Shown: in pieces, positions 62,025-64,000 of the stretch
How the letters are laid out: each line of letters starts with the position of its first letter
Numbering within the stretch: position 1 is the stretch's first letter
From: Bacteroidia bacterium
GTDB lineage: Bacteria > Bacteroidota > Bacteroidia > Chitinophagales > Chitinophagaceae
Direction: 5' to 3'
Length of the DNA stretch: 64,000 nucleotides
Assembly: GCA_030429205.1 (NCBI GenBank)
Contig: JAUICZ010000001.1
Span: 1,230,806-1,294,805 of the forward strand
Notes under the pieces: model-generated
Told to the model about the DNA's origin: nothing
The model's database searches: none
What the model saw: only the letters and a program-made list of their open reading frames with translations
Position numbers and translations under genes: made by a program

Positions 62025-62810
62025 CTAAGATTTGAAACTGGAATTTTTAAGCTTCATTTTGGTGAAGATTTCAGTGATTTTTTGCTTGGTATGCAATGCA
62101 AAATCAGCATTCATCATCCAGTCGTAGTATTGTGGTTGATCCGTAAATACTTGTTCTACTTTCTGTCCTTTGTATTTCCCAAAGTTAAAAACAGGGTGCC
62201 CGTCTTTCAACACCATTCGGCGTGCATAGTCTACCAATCCCTCGCCACCGGTAAAGTTGTGCAGTGCCTTCATATCGTTTTCAAGGTCACTATATTTATC
62301 CAGCTGAGCTTGTAGTACTTCTATAGTCGCTTCCGTGTCGGCCTCTGCGCTATGGGCATTTTCTAAGCTCTTGTTACAATAGAATTCATATGCTGCACTC
62401 AAAGTACGCGCCTCCATTTTGAAGAAGATCTGCTGTACATCTACAAAGCTGCGTTCTGTAAAGTCTACAGTCACATCTGCACGTAGAAACTCTTCTGCCA
62501 ATACCGGTATATCAAATCTGGTTGCATTATAACCACCCAGGTCGCAACCTTTCATCCACTCATATAGCTCTTTTGCTATTTGTTTAAAGGTTGGGCTACT
62601 TGCCACATCTTCATCGGTTATGCCATGTATTTCTGTTGAGCTGGCAGGTATGGGTATTGTTGGGTTGATGCGTTTAATATACTTGTCTTTGCTGCCATTG
62701 GGGTTCATCTTTATCAGTGCCAGTTCTACTATTCTGTCTTTAGCGGTATCAGTACCTGTAGTTTCCAGATCGAAAAAGATGATAGGTCGTTTCAGCGCAA
62801 GTTCAGCCAT
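62025..62810 (-). CDS. DnaQ-like 3'-5' exonuclease with ExoX-type C-terminal domain
   Basis: DEDDh exonuclease, 261 aa. Exo I IIFFDLETTGTD (about residues 10-21), Exo II GGYNATRFDIPVLAEEF and Exo III AHSAEADTEATIEV with the His. The C-terminal part HPVFNFGKYKGQKVEQVF...YYDWMMNADF matches the small domain seen after ExoX-type exonucleases. It may act in repair or proofreading as a separate epsilon-like subunit; the exact role cannot be read. It follows mpl by 12 bases on the same strand. Confidence 0.86.
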   Translation of the reverse strand: MAELALKRPIIFFDLETTGTDTAKDRIVELALIKMNPNGSKDKYIKRINPTIPIPASSTEIHGITDEDVASSPTFKQIAKELYEWMKGCDLGGYNATRFDIPVLAEEFLRADVTVDFTERSFVDVQQIFFKMEARTLSAAYEFYCNKSLENAHSAEADTEATIEVLQAQLDKYSDLENDMKALHNFTGGEGLVDYARRMVLKDGHPVFNFGKYKGQKVEQVFTDQPQYYDWMMNADFALHTKQKITEIFTKMKLKNSSFKS

Positions 62811-62822
62811 TACTATGTGTTT

Positions 62823-64000
62823 TTACTTAATACGCTGCGAACATACGGTTTTCCAATCAATTCCGTCGAATGTGCCGGAGCTCATCAGCAATAAACATAC
62901 AGGTTTGGTGCTGTTATTTAATAATTGTGTAACATGTTGCTCCAGCTCGCTTTTGTTATCTACAACTGTTAATCCATTTGTATTAAAATGTTGTGCTACC
63001 TCTTCTTTCTTTAACTCAGGCAGGCCTTTAAGGTCTATGGCATGGTGGCTGAAGTACACTACGGCATCGTCAGCACTATGCATACTGCCGTTGTATTCTT
63101 TTAAAAATTCTTCACTCAAGCTGCTGTATGTGTGTAGTTCAAAGCAGGCTATCAGCTGATGGTTCGCATATGCATCTCTTACCGCATTGAGCGTTGCTTT
63201 TAGTTTAGAAGGGGCGTGCGCAAAATCCCTAAATACAGTTAATTGCTCTTCATCAATCACCTTTTCTAAACGGCGTGCTGCACCTGTAAAGTCTTTTATA
63301 GCCTTGTAACAGTCTGCCCTGCTCACCCCCAGCTCTTCACATACTGCAAATGCGGCCTGCATATTCAGCAGGTTATGCGCCCCGAATACAGATACCTCAA
63401 CATCGCCATGCTCTGTTTCCAGCACAGGTTGCTCGTTGTTATAATGATATTTTGGTGTTTGGTATGGGGTGGCTTTCAGGTGTTGAGCAGATGATGCTAC
63501 TACTGCTTTAACCTCTTCGTCTTCATTATTATAGTATATAGGCACATCTTTTTCTATGCCTTGCAGGTATTGCTCAAACTGGTTGCGGTATATTTCGTAT
63601 GTGGGGAATACATTGATATGGTCCCACGCAATACCGCTTAATACCGTAATGTGGGGATGGTAGAAGAATACTTTCGGCTTCTTCTCAATGACTGAAGCGG
63701 GATATTCATCACCTTCCAGTAAAATAACTGGGGCATCTGTAAGTTGTACAGATTGGCTGAATCCTTGCACTTTGGCACCTACCAGATAATCGAACTCAAT
63801 GTTTTGATTACGCAGTATATGCATGATCATAGATGTAATGGTAGTTTTACCATGGCTACCTGCTATTACCACCCGTTTTTTGTTTTTTGATACCTCGTAT
63901 ACGTATTCGGGAAAAGAATATATAGGTATGTTAATATTTTGAGCCGCTACCAGTTCCGGGTTGTCTGCTTTAGCGTGCATACCCAATACAATAGCATCTA
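62823..64000 (-). CDS. mpl: UDP-N-acetylmuramate:tripeptide ligase Mpl (5' end beyond window)
   Basis: Mur ligase that reattaches recycled L-Ala-gamma-D-Glu-meso-DAP to UDP-MurNAc. Visible residues include the ATP loop VVIAGSHGKTTITSMI, LLEGDEYPAS, LSGIAWDHINVFPTYE, FGAHNLLNMQAAFAVCEELG, FTGAARRLEKV and DFAHAPSKLKATL. The frame stays open to the last base of the window, with several codons before the first in-window ATG, so the N-terminal part is missing here. At more than 390 codons already, full length should be near the usual 450. MurC is the other candidate, but the FTGAARRLE and DEYPAS forms favour Mpl. Confidence 0.87.
   Translation of the reverse strand, partial: DAIVLGMHAKADNPELVAAQNINIPIYSFPEYVYEVSKNKKRVVIAGSHGKTTITSMIMHILRNQNIEFDYLVGAKVQGFSQSVQLTDAPVILLEGDEYPASVIEKKPKVFFYHPHITVLSGIAWDHINVFPTYEIYRNQFEQYLQGIEKDVPIYYNNEDEEVKAVVASSAQHLKATPYQTPKYHYNNEQPVLETEHGDVEVSVFGAHNLLNMQAAFAVCEELGVSRADCYKAIKDFTGAARRLEKVIDEEQLTVFRDFAHAPSKLKATLNAVRDAYANHQLIACFELHTYSSLSEEFLKEYNGSMHSADDAVVYFSHHAIDLKGLPELKKEEVAQHFNTNGLTVVDNKSELEQHVTQLLNNSTKPVCLLLMSSGTFDGIDWKTVCSQRIK

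Noticed and set aside
62620-63159. 179-codon plus-strand open frame over the exonuclease/mpl junction
   Set aside because: Spans the ends of two real minus-strand genes and shows no domain.

Overview
The window reads as a chromosome segment of a Bacteroidota bacterium, most likely Chitinophagaceae-like, with roughly 40% GC by eye. Supporting signs: type IX secretion/gliding genes (gldJ, porU, porV, gldC, and a cargo protein with a type A sorting domain), a TonB receptor with an N-terminal carboxypeptidase-like domain, a LytS/LytTR two-component pair with an N-terminal propeller, GWxTD and DUF1573 proteins, meso-DAP cell-wall genes, and promoters of the TAnnTTTG type with few Shine-Dalgarno sequences. 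No rRNA, tRNA, CRISPR array, insertion sequence or prophage was seen. Gene density is high and ordinary.

Layout. 1-7 kb: gldJ diverges from porU-porV (T9SS sortase and shuttle). 7-9.4 kb: uxs and ugd (UDP-xylose/UDP-glucuronate supply). 9.5-12.4 kb: a lipoprotein, an aquaporin and a class III aminotransferase. 12.4-17 kb: a lipoprotein with beta-helix-like repeats and a large TonB receptor, preceded by a striking tandem array of 7-mers at exact 11-bp spacing that looks like a PhoB/PhoP operator. 17-23.4 kb: CCA-adding enzyme, TsaC, two DUF1573 proteins, a PLP aminotransferase, adenine deaminase and a truncated haemoglobin. 23.5-27.6 kb: sensor kinase plus LytTR regulator, followed by a non-coding stretch with three LytTR-like boxes at exact 21-bp spacing and a strong terminator. 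27.6-31.6 kb: LUD protein, ftsH, rsfS, birA. 31.6-39.6 kb: a membrane GT-C/TPR protein, then housekeeping genes (pabA-like, cvpA, yqeY, gldC, rluA, ybeY, feoA-like, nadD) and a small membrane-protein operon.

39.6-49.4 kb is a surface polysaccharide locus: initiating sugar transferase, O-antigen ligase, flippase, polymerase-like protein and four glycosyltransferases. No chain-length or export component is visible, so export is presumably completed elsewhere. 49.4-52.2 kb holds paaZ and a crotonase. The rest carries a GT-C transferase, DUF1569, MoxR, MazG-like, a T9SS cargo, recR, three short secreted proteins, dapF, a GWxTD protein, WbqC, a DPM1-like transferase, a DnaQ-like exonuclease and mpl, which runs off the right end.

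The most promising observations are regulatory: the probable phosphate-controlled lipoprotein/TonB receptor unit (12.4-17 kb), the LytTR-box array with a possible small RNA (27.3-27.6 kb), and a recurring arrangement in which a perfect -7 element sits 4-6 bases before the start codon, implying leaderless mRNAs. All were read by eye; none has been tested.
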